A stretch of DNA of 64,000 nucleotides, taken from contig DHVS01000016.1 of the NCBI GenBank assembly GCA_002412795.1, forward strand, positions 166,034 through 230,033. The letters are read 5' to 3'. The translations under genes and the position numbers were made by a program. This DNA comes from a bacterium UBP2_UBA5202 (lineage in GTDB: Bacteria > Edwardsbacteria > AC1 > EtOH8). Positions 18,190 through 26,907 of this stretch are shown one piece after another. Numbering within the stretch: the stretch's first letter is position 1; the number at the start of each line of letters is the position of its first letter. The notes under the pieces were generated by a model that ran no database searches, was not told the origin of the DNA, and worked only from the letters and a program-made list of their open reading frames with translations.

Positions 18190-19056
18190 TTATTTCAGCG
18201 AACGGGCCTGGGCGGTCTGGTGCTTATGCTTGCCCAGCATCGGCCCGTATTCCTTCAATCCTTTTTTATGAACGGCGTCGGACAGCCGCTCCCAGATCTC
18301 TATCATCTCTTCCCTGGTAACGTCGGATAGCGGCCCGGGCACTATGTTCAGCCGGTCGGCCCCGAATTCCAGGTGCCGGGCCATCCGCCCGCCCTTGTCC
18401 AGTTCGGCCAGGGCGGCAGTCAACAGTTCCAGGTAGGGGGCCACCCCGGTGCCCTTGACTCCGAATTCGTCCAGCAGCAGGTTGACGAAATTGACCTTGT
18501 CTTTGAACAGGCGCTCCATCTCCTTGGGGTCCATCACCAGATTCTTGGCCAGCAGCCAGGCCACGGTCTTGACCACCTCGAACATCCCCAGCTTGCTGTC
18601 GGTGACTATCTGTCTGATGTCCCGCTTGCCGTTGACCAGGGCCATGATGGTCCAGTCGCTGCGGCGGATGGTGACGGCCGATTCCTCGGGGGCCTGGGCG
18701 GTGCGGGCCAGCACGGTGTCCAGCGGCGGCAGGGTCTTAAGGATCTCGGCCATCTCAATGCGGCGGCGCTCGCCCTCCTCCAGGATCTTTCCGGCCCCGT
18801 CCTTGATGGTGACCTCGGGCGACTTGGCTCCGGCGGTGTATTTGGCCTCGCCCAAAGTTTCCAGGCACAGGTTGAACACCGCCTCCGGTCCCTTGATGTC
18901 GCCCAGGATGGCATGGACGGTGTCGCCCTTGTCAAAATAGACCTCGCCGAAACTGCTGCCGGCCTTGACCGTCAGCACCCCGGTCTTTTTAAAGTGGGAT
19001 AAAAAGTAGATTATCTCCGAAAGGGTAAAATCGGAGAGGTCGGCCTGCAAGCCCAT
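18190..19056 (-). CDS. DUF4388 (PATAN-like) protein
   Basis: This 288-residue protein starts with MGLQADLSDFTLSEIIYFLS and continues HFKKTGVLTVKAGSSFGEVY, FDKGDTVHA, the classic opening of DUF4388/PATAN domains (about residues 1-100). A winged-helix-like stretch follows (WTIMALVNGKRDIRQIV, about 135-175). Residues about 183-275 form the module shared with the downstream roadblock-like protein (LFKDKVNFVNLLLDEFGVKG). DUF4388 proteins are found with two-component and GTPase signalling systems in deltaproteobacteria and FCB lineages. The three genes 16608-19056 are on one strand with gaps of 10 and 84 nt. No Shine-Dalgarno is obvious. Confidence 0.85.
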   Translation of the reverse strand: MGLQADLSDFTLSEIIYFLSHFKKTGVLTVKAGSSFGEVYFDKGDTVHAILGDIKGPEAVFNLCLETLGEAKYTAGAKSPEVTIKDGAGKILEEGERRRIEMAEILKTLPPLDTVLARTAQAPEESAVTIRRSDWTIMALVNGKRDIRQIVTDSKLGMFEVVKTVAWLLAKNLVMDPKEMERLFKDKVNFVNLLLDEFGVKGTGVAPYLELLTAALAELDKGGRMARHLEFGADRLNIVPGPLSDVTREEMIEIWERLSDAVHKKGLKEYGPMLGKHKHQTAQARSLK

Positions 19057-19172
19057 AATGCGGATTGTCTTAAAATTTGATGTCTTTAGTTTAAATGAAA
19101 CTTGTCTTTTAAACCTGATAACCTATTAGTGTAAACCAAAATAATAAATCTGTCAATAAAAAAATTGCGTTT

Positions 19173-19928
19173 TTATAAAATATCCACCCGGGCCAGATGC
19201 TTTTCTGTTTCCCTCTGCTCGGCGGGAGTTATGGTATCCTGCAGAAATTCCGCTTCCCAGGCGTTTTTAAATCCCTGCAGCAGGCAGGCGGCCGCCTGTT
19301 CAAAGCCGACCTTCCGGCCCAGCAATTCTTCGGCGGTGGTGGCGTTGGCTTCGGCCCCCTGACGGTAGAACGGCGCCAGGTTCTGGTCCTGGGCCAAAAG
19401 CAGCGAGCCCTGCTGCAGGATCACCCCCTGGATCCGGCGCTGGGCGCTGCCCAGGATCTTTTTGCCCGAGGCCGTGATCTCGTAGCGGCCGGCGGCGGCG
19501 AAGCACAGCGGCGAATCCTTGACGCTGGCCCCGGCGCTCTGGGAACGCTGCAGCTCGGATTCTATTCCCAGCTGCGACAGCCCCGCCACCAAAGCCTGGG
19601 CGATGATGCGGTAGGTGTTCAGGACCGGGCCGCCCAGGAGCGGATCGTCCTGCAGGGCGATGACGCTGTAGGTGAATTCGTTGAAATGAAAAACCGCCCG
19701 GCCGCCGGTGGGCCTCCGCACTACTCTGACCCCGGCCTGCCGGCAGGCCTCCAGGTCCAGCTGTTCGGCATCCTGGTTGTATCCCAGCGAAATGGTGGGC
19801 TGCTCCCAATCGTAAAAGCGGAGCACCGGCCCCGAGCTTTTATTTCGGACCGATTCGGCCAGGGCCAGGTCCAAAGCCATGTTGTAGGCTCCGTCCGCCC
19901 GGCCGGTATTTATGAAACGCCAGGTCAT
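19173..19928 (-). CDS. Lipoate-protein ligase-fold octanoyltransferase, LipM-like
   Basis: This 251-residue protein belongs to the biotin/lipoate ligase (BPL_LplA_LipB) fold. The conserved blocks are MTWRFINTGRADGAYNMALD at the start, RVVRRPTGGRAVFH around residue 70-83, and CFAAAGRYEITASGKKILGS around residues 142-161. The Cys in that last block corresponds to the catalytic Cys of LipM/LipL-type octanoyltransferases, whereas LplA ligases have none there. The likely reaction is transfer of octanoate from octanoyl-ACP to a lipoyl domain. Its start codon overlaps the stop of the upstream membrane/TPR gene by 4 nt (ATGA). Lipoyl carriers such as GcvH are not in the window, although gcvPB is. Confidence 0.82.
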   Translation of the reverse strand: MTWRFINTGRADGAYNMALDLALAESVRNKSSGPVLRFYDWEQPTISLGYNQDAEQLDLEACRQAGVRVVRRPTGGRAVFHFNEFTYSVIALQDDPLLGGPVLNTYRIIAQALVAGLSQLGIESELQRSQSAGASVKDSPLCFAAAGRYEITASGKKILGSAQRRIQGVILQQGSLLLAQDQNLAPFYRQGAEANATTAEELLGRKVGFEQAAACLLQGFKNAWEAEFLQDTITPAEQRETEKHLARVDIL

Positions 19929-21847
19929 TTGGTTTTTCCGTTCATGGCCGACAACGCCTTTTGATATTCGTCAAAAAGAACGCTATCCTGAATCCCAGCA
20001 TCAATGGCGGTCTTCAGGTATTCCGCGGCCTTGGAATATTGCTTAAGATTCAGTTTGACCTCGCCCCAGTAGTAATAGAGCCAGGCATCGGGGTATCCTG
20101 TCTGCCGGGTCCGGGCAAAAAAACTGTCGGCGGCGGCCCACTCTCCCAACATCGAATATGCCACTCCCATATTATAGAGCGCAGATCCGTTCCCGGGATC
20201 GGCCTCCGTGGCCTGTTTTAAGACATCAATGGCCGGGCCGGGCATCTGGCAGTTTATAAGGGCCGCGCCGTAGTCATTCCAGCGCTTGGCGCTGCGGGTA
20301 TCCAGCTCCAGGGATCTTTGGAACCAGGGCAGGGACTGCCGGTATTTCCCGTTCTTAGAAAGGGACAGGGCGTAGTTGTAAATGTGGCGGGGATTAAGGC
20401 TGTCGCTTTCCGCGGCCAACCGGTAGGCCCATTCCTCTTTTTCGGGGCGATGGTGGTCCCGGTAGTAGATGGCCAGGTTCTCGTAGCCGTAGGCCGAGGA
20501 CTTGCTATCCCGGGCCAGCAGGCCGGTGTAGCGGGCCAGCGATCTTTCCGATGAAGCGTTGACCAGCACCCAGGGCAAAAATAGCCAAAGAGAAATCGCC
20601 GCTGCTGTGGCCCATCTCCGCCATTCAAGTTTCCCCGCCAATGCCCGGTGAATGGCCAGGAACAGCAGGGCCATGCCCGGCCAGGCCAAAAGGTCCCAGT
20701 CCCGGGCCGTGCCCAGCTTGGGATCGACGATTAAAATAAAGAACAACCCGGCGGCGGCCGCCAAAACCAAGATCTTTTCGGCCGGTTCTTTTTTGGTTCC
20801 CTTCACCGGCCTGGCCCAAAGCAACAATAACAATGCGGCCGGAGAGACCAACAAAAATTGGTTGAATAGATCCAGCCAGTGCCCGGGGCTTAAAATTCCG
20901 TAGCCCCATAAACCGCCCCACAGCGGAAGCAGCGAACTTTTGGGAAGCTCGGAAAATGCCGTGTTTATCTCCGGACGGGAGACCAGGAGCAAACCCATGG
21001 CCAGGGCCGCTGCCGGGATGGCGGAGAAACAAAGTGCTTCCAGCGCCGATCTTTTCAGTCCGGCCTTGGTGCTGAAATAATTTCTTTTCTTCCAGTAATA
21101 GACCAGCGAGGGTAGCAAAAATATTCCGGAACCGTGCAGGGCCGCGGCCAGGCCGGCCAGAAGGGCCGGGACAATGGACGGTTTGGTTTCCGCAATTTTT
21201 TCCCGGACCAGAAACAGGTACCAGCCCACCGTCGCCAGGAACAGGCCGTAACTCTCCACATAACCGTAGAAGATCTGATTGAACCCGGCCCCGGCCAGCA
21301 CGATTATCAGAGGCCAGAAGGTGCGGCCATCCTCATGTTTCCTGGCGAAACAGAAATACAGGACCAGGGCAGCCAGACCGGCCGTGATGCTGGTGATCCG
21401 GTAGGCCAGCTCGGCCAGATTGGCCTGCAGTCCGGTCAAGGTCAGGAGGCGGTACAGCAACCCGTGGATCAGGGTGGTCAAAGGTTCGGTAAGGGAGAAC
21501 AGCCGCCCGGCCGAGATCTCCTGGCTGCGCAAAATGCCGTCTCCCAAAAGAGGAATGGCGGACCTCATTGACAGGTACAGGATTGATCCTGCCGGAAGCA
21601 GGATGAACAGAATATTAGCAGACTTGGGAAAATTGAATTTAAGAAATCCCGGCTCCGGAATAAAATGCAGGACCGACAACACCGCCAGACCGCTCAGGAA
21701 CCAGGCCAGCCGGAAGGCCGGGGAATAATAGTTCAAGAGGTCGAATCCCCAGGTAAAACGCCCCGGGAAAAAAGAAGCCACAAACCACAGGACAAGAAGG
21801 CCGCCGGACAAAATCAAAGGAATGATGTGCTTCTTTTTTGTTGACAC
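19925..21847 (-). CDS. Polytopic membrane protein with C-terminal TPR repeats
   Basis: This 640-residue protein has roughly eleven hydrophobic segments in its first ~420 residues, then about five TPR-type helical pairs (WAYRLAAESDSLNPRHIYNY, YRQSLPWFQRSLELDTRSAK, AIDVLKQATEADPGNGSALY, QYSKAAEYLKTAIDAGI). The arrangement resembles GT-C-fold glycosyltransferase-like proteins fused to TPRs. The acidic motif LGDGILRSQE in the first extracytoplasmic loop would fit this, but I see no decisive catalytic signature. The start is a GTG (21847) with only a weak upstream GAAG. It is translationally coupled to the LipM-like gene. Function is otherwise unknown. Confidence 0.75.
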   Translation of the reverse strand: MSTKKKHIIPLILSGGLLVLWFVASFFPGRFTWGFDLLNYYSPAFRLAWFLSGLAVLSVLHFIPEPGFLKFNFPKSANILFILLPAGSILYLSMRSAIPLLGDGILRSQEISAGRLFSLTEPLTTLIHGLLYRLLTLTGLQANLAELAYRITSITAGLAALVLYFCFARKHEDGRTFWPLIIVLAGAGFNQIFYGYVESYGLFLATVGWYLFLVREKIAETKPSIVPALLAGLAAALHGSGIFLLPSLVYYWKKRNYFSTKAGLKRSALEALCFSAIPAAALAMGLLLVSRPEINTAFSELPKSSLLPLWGGLWGYGILSPGHWLDLFNQFLLVSPAALLLLLWARPVKGTKKEPAEKILVLAAAAGLFFILIVDPKLGTARDWDLLAWPGMALLFLAIHRALAGKLEWRRWATAAAISLWLFLPWVLVNASSERSLARYTGLLARDSKSSAYGYENLAIYYRDHHRPEKEEWAYRLAAESDSLNPRHIYNYALSLSKNGKYRQSLPWFQRSLELDTRSAKRWNDYGAALINCQMPGPAIDVLKQATEADPGNGSALYNMGVAYSMLGEWAAADSFFARTRQTGYPDAWLYYYWGEVKLNLKQYSKAAEYLKTAIDAGIQDSVLFDEYQKALSAMNGKTK

Positions 21848-21926
21848 GGCGATAACTTCAGTGAGTGTGATTCATGGCTGTAATATGATCGGTTCGGCCG
21901 TGGCCCAAAGACGGCCTGAAGGTTTT

Positions 21927-23048
21927 TTAGTCCTCTATCAGCTCCACGTTGGCCCGGGGCACCACCGCCTTGCTGCCGTCGTCGAAGGTCACCTCCAGCA
22001 CCCGGGCGTGGCTTTCCGATTCCAGCTTCTGCAGTTCGGCCGGCAGCCCCGAGACTTTTCCGATCAGGCCGAAGTAGGGCTGGCGGATGCAGCGGATGGC
22101 CATGCCGATGTCCATACCGCCCTGCTGTTTCTGGGCCTCGTCGGCCTGGCCGCCGCCGGTCAGCGGGATGATGACCTCGGGCCTCATCACCCCGGCCCGG
22201 ATCTGGGTGGCCCCGTTGACCGAGGCTTTCAGGCCTTCCTTGGACTTTAAAAGATTAAAGGTCTTTTTGGCCATGTTCATCTGGCCGAAGCCCTCGGTGA
22301 CCATCAGGGTAAAGCCCTTTTCCTCGGTGCCGGTGATGGCCACGCCGATGTCGTAACCCAGCAGGGCCTTCAGGTCGGCGTCGTTGATGCCGCCCACCAC
22401 CACCGCGCTGACCCCGACCTCGGCCGCCTTCTTCATTCCGGCGATCCTGATCAGCGATCCGCCCACCACCACCTTGCCCTTGCAGTCCGGGGTCAGCAGT
22501 TCGGGGGTCAACTCTTTGGACGGATCATCCACCACCATTTTGACCAGGCCGTGGACCTCGCCCCCGATGCCGAAGATGCCCTGAACGAAGGTGCCGAAGG
22601 TCTCCACCACCACCCCCTCGCCCGGATTCTCCTGCACCACCCGGCCGTCCACATAGGCCCTCACCTGGACCGGCAGGGGCGGCTCGCGCAGGATCACCTG
22701 GCCGGTGATGGGCGAGATGGATTCGATGGTCCCGGTCACCGGAGAATTGCAGGTGGACTTGAACAGCCCGAAGAACCCCTTGCTGATGGCCACGGCCTCG
22801 TCCTTCCGGACGGAGTCGCCCGGCTGCTTGATCATGTGGGAGCTGACGTCCTCGGGCAGGATCCCCAGCAGCCCGGCCACGTTCAGGGTCTGGACGTTGC
22901 CCGGCAGTTCTGTCTTGGCCACCACCTGGTCGGCCGTGACCTTGTCGCCCACCTTGACCAGCACCTGGCCCTTTAAGGGAAGACGGCGGTCTTTTTTTAT
23001 CACCGCTTTTTCGGTTACTTTAAGTCCCGGAGTATATGCATGTGCCAT
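21927..23048 (-). CDS. Barrel-sandwich (lipoyl/RnfC-like) protein associated with MutL
   Basis: This 373-residue protein has two lipoyl-like barrel-sandwich segments: RRLPLKGQVLVKVGDKVTAD (about residues 21-40) and STCNSPVTGTIESISPITG (about 99-117). The central part is a Gly-rich domain (KVVVGGSLIRIAGMKKAAEV, GVSAVVVGGINDADLKALLG) and the end a small KOW-like beta barrel (HARVLEVTFDDGSKAVVPRA). I do not know a defined function. It lies 125 nt downstream of the MutL/GlmL-family gene, which suggests a functional pair. The ATG is chosen by the uniform N-terminus; the upstream AGAAGA is a weak Shine-Dalgarno. Confidence 0.72.
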   Translation of the reverse strand: MAHAYTPGLKVTEKAVIKKDRRLPLKGQVLVKVGDKVTADQVVAKTELPGNVQTLNVAGLLGILPEDVSSHMIKQPGDSVRKDEAVAISKGFFGLFKSTCNSPVTGTIESISPITGQVILREPPLPVQVRAYVDGRVVQENPGEGVVVETFGTFVQGIFGIGGEVHGLVKMVVDDPSKELTPELLTPDCKGKVVVGGSLIRIAGMKKAAEVGVSAVVVGGINDADLKALLGYDIGVAITGTEEKGFTLMVTEGFGQMNMAKKTFNLLKSKEGLKASVNGATQIRAGVMRPEVIIPLTGGGQADEAQKQQGGMDIGMAIRCIRQPYFGLIGKVSGLPAELQKLESESHARVLEVTFDDGSKAVVPRANVELIED

Positions 23049-23076
23049 TCTTCTGTATATCCTTTTTCTTCAGTTG

Positions 23077-23162
23077 GGGCAATTCGTGAATTGCCCTTAC
23101 GTTATTCGGTTGGGACACGGCATGCCGTGCCCTTACAGCTTCCCTCTCCGCAGCGGGGAGGG
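23077..23162. repeat. Three consecutive hairpins between MutL-family gene and its partner
   Basis: Three palindromes lie in a row. The first is GGGCAATTC-GT-GAATTGCCC (23077-23096). The second is an imperfect palindrome around GCATGC with CACGG/CCGTG arms (23113-23132). The third is CCCTCTCCG-CAG-CGGGGAGGG (23142-23162), with one G-T pair. Such stacked palindromes look like repeat insertions rather than a single terminator. They separate the two genes by 125 nt. Confidence 0.6.
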
Positions 23163-23173
23163 GCAGGGAGGGG

Positions 23174-25006
23174 TCACTTGGCGGGGTAGATATCCAGCGC
23201 CTGGTTCCATTCGTTGAGTTTTCTGATCCGCTCCTTCTTGTCGGCGGGCAGCAGCAGGGTCCGGCCCCGGCCGTCTATGATCACGCCCACCGTTCCGCCC
23301 TCCAGGGTTACTTCCGTTTCCTTGCCCTTGCCGGCCCCGACGTCGAACTGCTTGGCCGGGTTTACCTGGGCCTTGACCTTTTCCACTCCCAGCGGGATCA
23401 GCTTCATCTCGCCCACCTTGATGCTCTCGTCCACTTTGGTGCCGTCGGCCCGGGTGAAGCGCACGGTGACGCAGGGCTGGCCTTCCTTGCCCTGCCCGGC
23501 CGGACAGATGGACGATCCCAGCCTTACCAGGCAGTCCTTGATGAACACCTCGTTGGCGGCCGGCGCGTTGACGGTGGAAAGCACCCCCAGGTGCGGGGCC
23601 ATGAAGATGGAATCCACCGCCATGGTGGTGATGCCCTCGGGCATGAAGGCGTCGATCATCATCAGGGCCGACTGGGCCCGGCGCGGGGCGTGGGAAAGCA
23701 CGCCGCCGGAGCCGATCAGGATGTTGAGGTCCATCATGTTTATCAAGGTGTCGCCGGAGCCGGTCTGCTCGAACGCGTCGGAGATGGTGCGCTCCTGCTG
23801 CACCCCCTTGAGGCCCACCGCCATCTCCTTGTGCTGCTTGAAGGCCAGGCGCAGGGCCTCGCGGCTGATGGCCTGCTCGATCTGCAGCTCCTCCAGGCTT
23901 TGGGGAATGGTGGTCGGACGGATCATCTTGTTGCGGATCCGGTTGCGCAGGTCGGCCTCGTCCAGCTCGAAAGGCACCCAGCGCATGATGTTCTCCAGTC
24001 CGGCCTCGGCCAGCACGTTGGAGATGGAATAGCTCATGCCCAGGTTGGCGCTGACTGTGCGGTTGAAGGTGGCCTCGCGCTCCTTCTTTTCGTTGAGCCC
24101 GTAGAAGACCGAGAAGACGTCGGTGGTGGCCCCGCCGATGTCGACGCCGACCGCCGCGATGTCGTCGGCCTTGGCCAAGGACTGGATCATCAGCCCCACC
24201 GCGCCCGGGGTGGGCATGATGGGAACCTCGTGGGCCATGGCCATCAGTTTCTTGTATCCCGGAGCGTGGGCCATCACGTGCTCCATAAAGACGTCATGGA
24301 TGGCGTCCCGGGCGGGCTTAAGGTTTTCCCGTTCCAGCACCGGCCGCAGGTTGTCCTTCACCAGCAGGGCGGTCTTTTCGCCCAAAGTCTTGGTGACGAT
24401 CTCCCGGGCGTCCTTGTTTCCGGCGTAAATGACGGGCAGCATGTAGCTGGTGCCGAACCGGGGCTTGGGGTCAGCCGCCCCGATCAACTCGGCCATCTCG
24501 GCCACGTGGGTCACGGTGCCGCCGTCGATGCCGCCGGACAGCAGGATCATGTCGGGGCGCAGGTGGCGAATCCGCTCGATCCGCTGGTGGGGCAGGCGCC
24601 CGTCGTTGGAGGCCAGCACGTCCATCACGATGGCCCCGGCCCCCAGGGCGGCCCGGGCGGCGCTCTCGCCGGTCATGGTTTTCACCACTCCGGCCACCAT
24701 CATCTGCAGTCCGCCTCCGGCCGAGGAAGTGGACATGTAGATGTCCACGCCCTCGTTGCCGCTGGCCGGGGTCATGATATCGTCGCCCTTCAGGATCTTC
24801 CGCCCGGAGAGCTCCTCCACCTCGCGCACCGCGTTGAGCACACCCTTGGTCACGTCCTCGAACGGCTTCTCCACCGTGGTGGGGGCCTCGCCCCGGGTGG
24901 TCTGGCGGTATTCGCCGTTCTTGTATTCGATGAGGATGGCCTTGGTGGTGGTGCTGCCGCAGTCGGTGACCAGGATTACCTTCAGCTTGTTGGGATCAAC
25001 TGCCAT
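23174..25006 (-). CDS. MutL/GlmL-family actin-fold ATPase
   Basis: This 610-residue protein has the family signature TDCGSTTTKA at residues 14-23, a second phosphate-binding block VGVDIGGATTDVFSVFYG around residue 288-305, and ILLSGGIDGGT around 152-162. These are hallmarks of the glutamate-mutase MutL/GlmL family, related to 2-hydroxyglutaryl-CoA dehydratase activators and ASKHA ATPases. GlmL is thought to help B12-dependent glutamate mutase assembly, but no GlmS or GlmE mutase subunit is in the window, so the real partner is unknown. AGGAGACTCATA precedes the ATG. The next gene downstream is the barrel-sandwich protein; upstream is the AT-rich ATPase pair. Confidence 0.85.
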   Translation of the reverse strand: MAVDPNKLKVILVTDCGSTTTKAILIEYKNGEYRQTTRGEAPTTVEKPFEDVTKGVLNAVREVEELSGRKILKGDDIMTPASGNEGVDIYMSTSSAGGGLQMMVAGVVKTMTGESAARAALGAGAIVMDVLASNDGRLPHQRIERIRHLRPDMILLSGGIDGGTVTHVAEMAELIGAADPKPRFGTSYMLPVIYAGNKDAREIVTKTLGEKTALLVKDNLRPVLERENLKPARDAIHDVFMEHVMAHAPGYKKLMAMAHEVPIMPTPGAVGLMIQSLAKADDIAAVGVDIGGATTDVFSVFYGLNEKKEREATFNRTVSANLGMSYSISNVLAEAGLENIMRWVPFELDEADLRNRIRNKMIRPTTIPQSLEELQIEQAISREALRLAFKQHKEMAVGLKGVQQERTISDAFEQTGSGDTLINMMDLNILIGSGGVLSHAPRRAQSALMMIDAFMPEGITTMAVDSIFMAPHLGVLSTVNAPAANEVFIKDCLVRLGSSICPAGQGKEGQPCVTVRFTRADGTKVDESIKVGEMKLIPLGVEKVKAQVNPAKQFDVGAGKGKETEVTLEGGTVGVIIDGRGRTLLLPADKKERIRKLNEWNQALDIYPAK

Positions 25007-25024
25007 TATGAGTCTCCTGATTGT

Positions 25025-25480
25025 TTATGTATTTATTAAATATTTTTCTAACTTCATGTATATTGGGCTACGTCCAGAAAGCATAGTAATTATTTTTTCC
25101 AATTTGGTCATATTCAAATTTACTATTGCATGCAGTCTATTCTCATCTTTCGACAATTTATATTTATCTAAGTCTATACTAATTTCTTCACATGCCTTAA
25201 TAAGCCAACCCTCTAATTTTGGACACAATACGATAAGCTTATTCTTTTTGGTTTCATCAACATATATTTCAAAATTGTCGTCACTTTCTATTAGCATTAA
25301 AGAGTCCATATACCTTGGCTGTCTATTACCTGAATCTTTATCAACAACACCTATGGAATGAGTTGTATTAGATAAATTTTCGCAAACACCACCCTTCCCA
25401 TTGGAATGATGGATATTGTCATCATTTTTGAAAAATGATGAAATCAATGTTTCATCAGCTTTGCATTCAACAAAAATCAT
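25025..25480 (-). CDS. Small TOPRIM-like protein, partner of AAA ATPase
   Basis: This 151-residue protein starts MIFVECKADETLISSFF, a TOPRIM-like opening with a conserved Glu. It later has VVDKDSG (D-x-D) and KLIVLCPKLEGWLIKACEE, which fit a minimal TOPRIM/DUF3226 or DUF4435-type domain. TOPRIM nucleases cleave DNA or tRNA in a metal-dependent way. Here this is an inference from motifs only. The ATG overlaps the ATPase stop codon by 4 nt (ATGA), so the two are translationally coupled. Both are strongly AT-rich compared with the GC-rich flanks, a sign of transfer. Possible analogues are the PARIS (AriA/AriB) and OLD/Gabija-type anti-phage pairs. Confidence 0.65.
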   Translation of the reverse strand: MIFVECKADETLISSFFKNDDNIHHSNGKGGVCENLSNTTHSIGVVDKDSGNRQPRYMDSLMLIESDDNFEIYVDETKKNKLIVLCPKLEGWLIKACEEISIDLDKYKLSKDENRLHAIVNLNMTKLEKIITMLSGRSPIYMKLEKYLINT

Positions 25481-26472
25481 TTTTTATTTATATATTTTTC
25501 TAAGTTTAAAAAGATATCTTTATTTTGGCTCATGTCAAAAATATCAGACATTTCCATATCTTTTACTTCACGAATTTTAGTTTGATAATCCTGGAAATAT
25601 GTTATAAAAACAGCCAAATCATCCTTTTTAGTCTTTTCAATAATCGAGCTTAAGAAATAAGGATTATGCGTTGCAATAAAATATTGGTTTGAATTATCTA
25701 AACCAACTCTTTCTGCAATATATTTTACGTAATATGGAAACGCAAAAGCTTCTGGTTCATCAAATACTATCACGGAATTTTTATTGGTTTCTATTGCCGC
25801 CATATGGAATATAAGTCTTCTTAGCGTATCTGAGACTAAAATGTATGGGTATGTAAAAATTATATCATCTACTTCCTTTTGAATTTTTATCTGATTTACC
25901 TGTGGCTCTAAAACAAGACGAAAACCAAATTCTTTAAATAAATCTGCAGCTAACAAACGTAAATTTTTATTTACCGTTAATAAAAAAACCAAATTATTTC
26001 CGGTAACTGGAAGAAGATAATCACATTCTTTTACATCATATTTCGCCGACTCTCTGTAATGATAGTACCTTATATTTGTCATTGCTGTAAGTGATGCTTG
26101 TGTAATATCGTTATAGTTGGTCTTAAATGTCATAATAGGTGTAGCAACAGGCGAGGATACATCACTTATACCGCCCGAAAAACCTTGTTTATCATATCTA
26201 AGAAAAAATGAATATACACCTAAGGTTATTTTTATTCCTTGATCAATATTCTCATCATAAAACACATTATTTATTGTTTCGTGCCTAATAAATTCTTTTA
26301 ATGAGGCGATACTACTAGTAAAGGGATGTTGATTTAGCCCCAATAAACCTATTGCTTCAAGAATATTTGTTTTACCTGTGTTTGGTTTGCCAATAAAAAT
26401 ATTAACTCTTTTACAATTTAATTTTAAATCTTTTATTGATTTAAAATTTTGTATATTCAACTTATCAAACAT
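25477..26472 (-). CDS. AAA ATPase of the OLD/AAA_15-like family
   Basis: This 331-residue SMC/ABC-type ATPase starts FDKLNIQNFKSIKDLKLNCK, with Walker A GKPNTGKTN (about residues 28-36), Walker B SVIVFDEPEAFAFP (about 230-243) and H-loop ATHNPYF (about 264-270). It is an AAA_15/AAA_21-type ATPase, similar in layout to OLD-family and RloA/AriA proteins but shorter than most, with no long coiled coil. AAGGAGGACCAT precedes the ATG. It is coupled to the small TOPRIM-like gene. AT-richness contrasts sharply with its neighbours, suggesting horizontal gain. The likely role is phage or plasmid defence, based on analogy only. Confidence 0.8.
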   Translation of the reverse strand: MFDKLNIQNFKSIKDLKLNCKRVNIFIGKPNTGKTNILEAIGLLGLNQHPFTSSIASLKEFIRHETINNVFYDENIDQGIKITLGVYSFFLRYDKQGFSGGISDVSSPVATPIMTFKTNYNDITQASLTAMTNIRYYHYRESAKYDVKECDYLLPVTGNNLVFLLTVNKNLRLLAADLFKEFGFRLVLEPQVNQIKIQKEVDDIIFTYPYILVSDTLRRLIFHMAAIETNKNSVIVFDEPEAFAFPYYVKYIAERVGLDNSNQYFIATHNPYFLSSIIEKTKKDDLAVFITYFQDYQTKIREVKDMEMSDIFDMSQNKDIFLNLEKYINKK

Positions 26473-26506
26473 ATGGTCCTCCTTAAGTACGGCATTTAAG
26501 TTGCAC

Positions 26507-26905
26507 CTACTTTATCCCAATACTGTTTTTGATTTTTTTAAACCAGCCTATCTTGCCTTCGGAACTTCTCTTCTTCTTAGCTTCCAGTTTCTCAGCGTTC
26601 TCCCGCTGCTGCCACTGGGCCTCCTGGTTTTCAATTTCCAACAGCAGTTTCTCCACGTTCTCCCGTTCCTCCATCATCAGGGTGATCTCATCATACTCCC
26701 GGCGGTTGAGGAAGGCCTGGATGATGGGCTGTAAAAAGACCAGGGCCTGGCTGCCCACAAAGGACAGCGGCTTGACCGACTCGAAGAACAGGATGGCCGG
26801 GGTGGTCAGCTTGCGCTTGACGATCTGGCCGGCGATCTTGGCCAGCAGTTCCTTCTGCCGCTCGGGCGAGGGCATCTGGCCGTCTATGTAAATTGAATCG
26901 CGCAT
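26507..26905 (-). CDS. Conserved small helical protein, unknown function
   Basis: The product is 132 residues (134 if the TTG at 26911 is used). It reads MRDSIYIDGQMPSPERQKEL, then KLTTPAILFFESVKPLSFVG, SQALVFLQPIIQAFLNRREY and a Glu/Gln-rich coiled-coil end. The composition is well ordered in the first ~85 residues, but I recognise no named family. The ATG at 26905 lies 2 nt after the stop of the HEPN gene, so it shares the HEPN/MNT transcript. Its GC content matches the core genome, unlike the ATPase pair just downstream. It may be part of a MutL-associated set that the AT-rich pair interrupted. Confidence 0.7.
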   Translation of the reverse strand: MRDSIYIDGQMPSPERQKELLAKIAGQIVKRKLTTPAILFFESVKPLSFVGSQALVFLQPIIQAFLNRREYDEITLMMEERENVEKLLLEIENQEAQWQQRENAEKLEAKKKRSSEGKIGWFKKIKNSIGIK

Positions 26906-26907
26906 AA

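Noticed and set aside
23591..25039. 482-codon plus-strand frame
   Set aside because: It lies antisense to the MutL-family gene, is His/Gly/Asp-rich without domains, and has no start signal.
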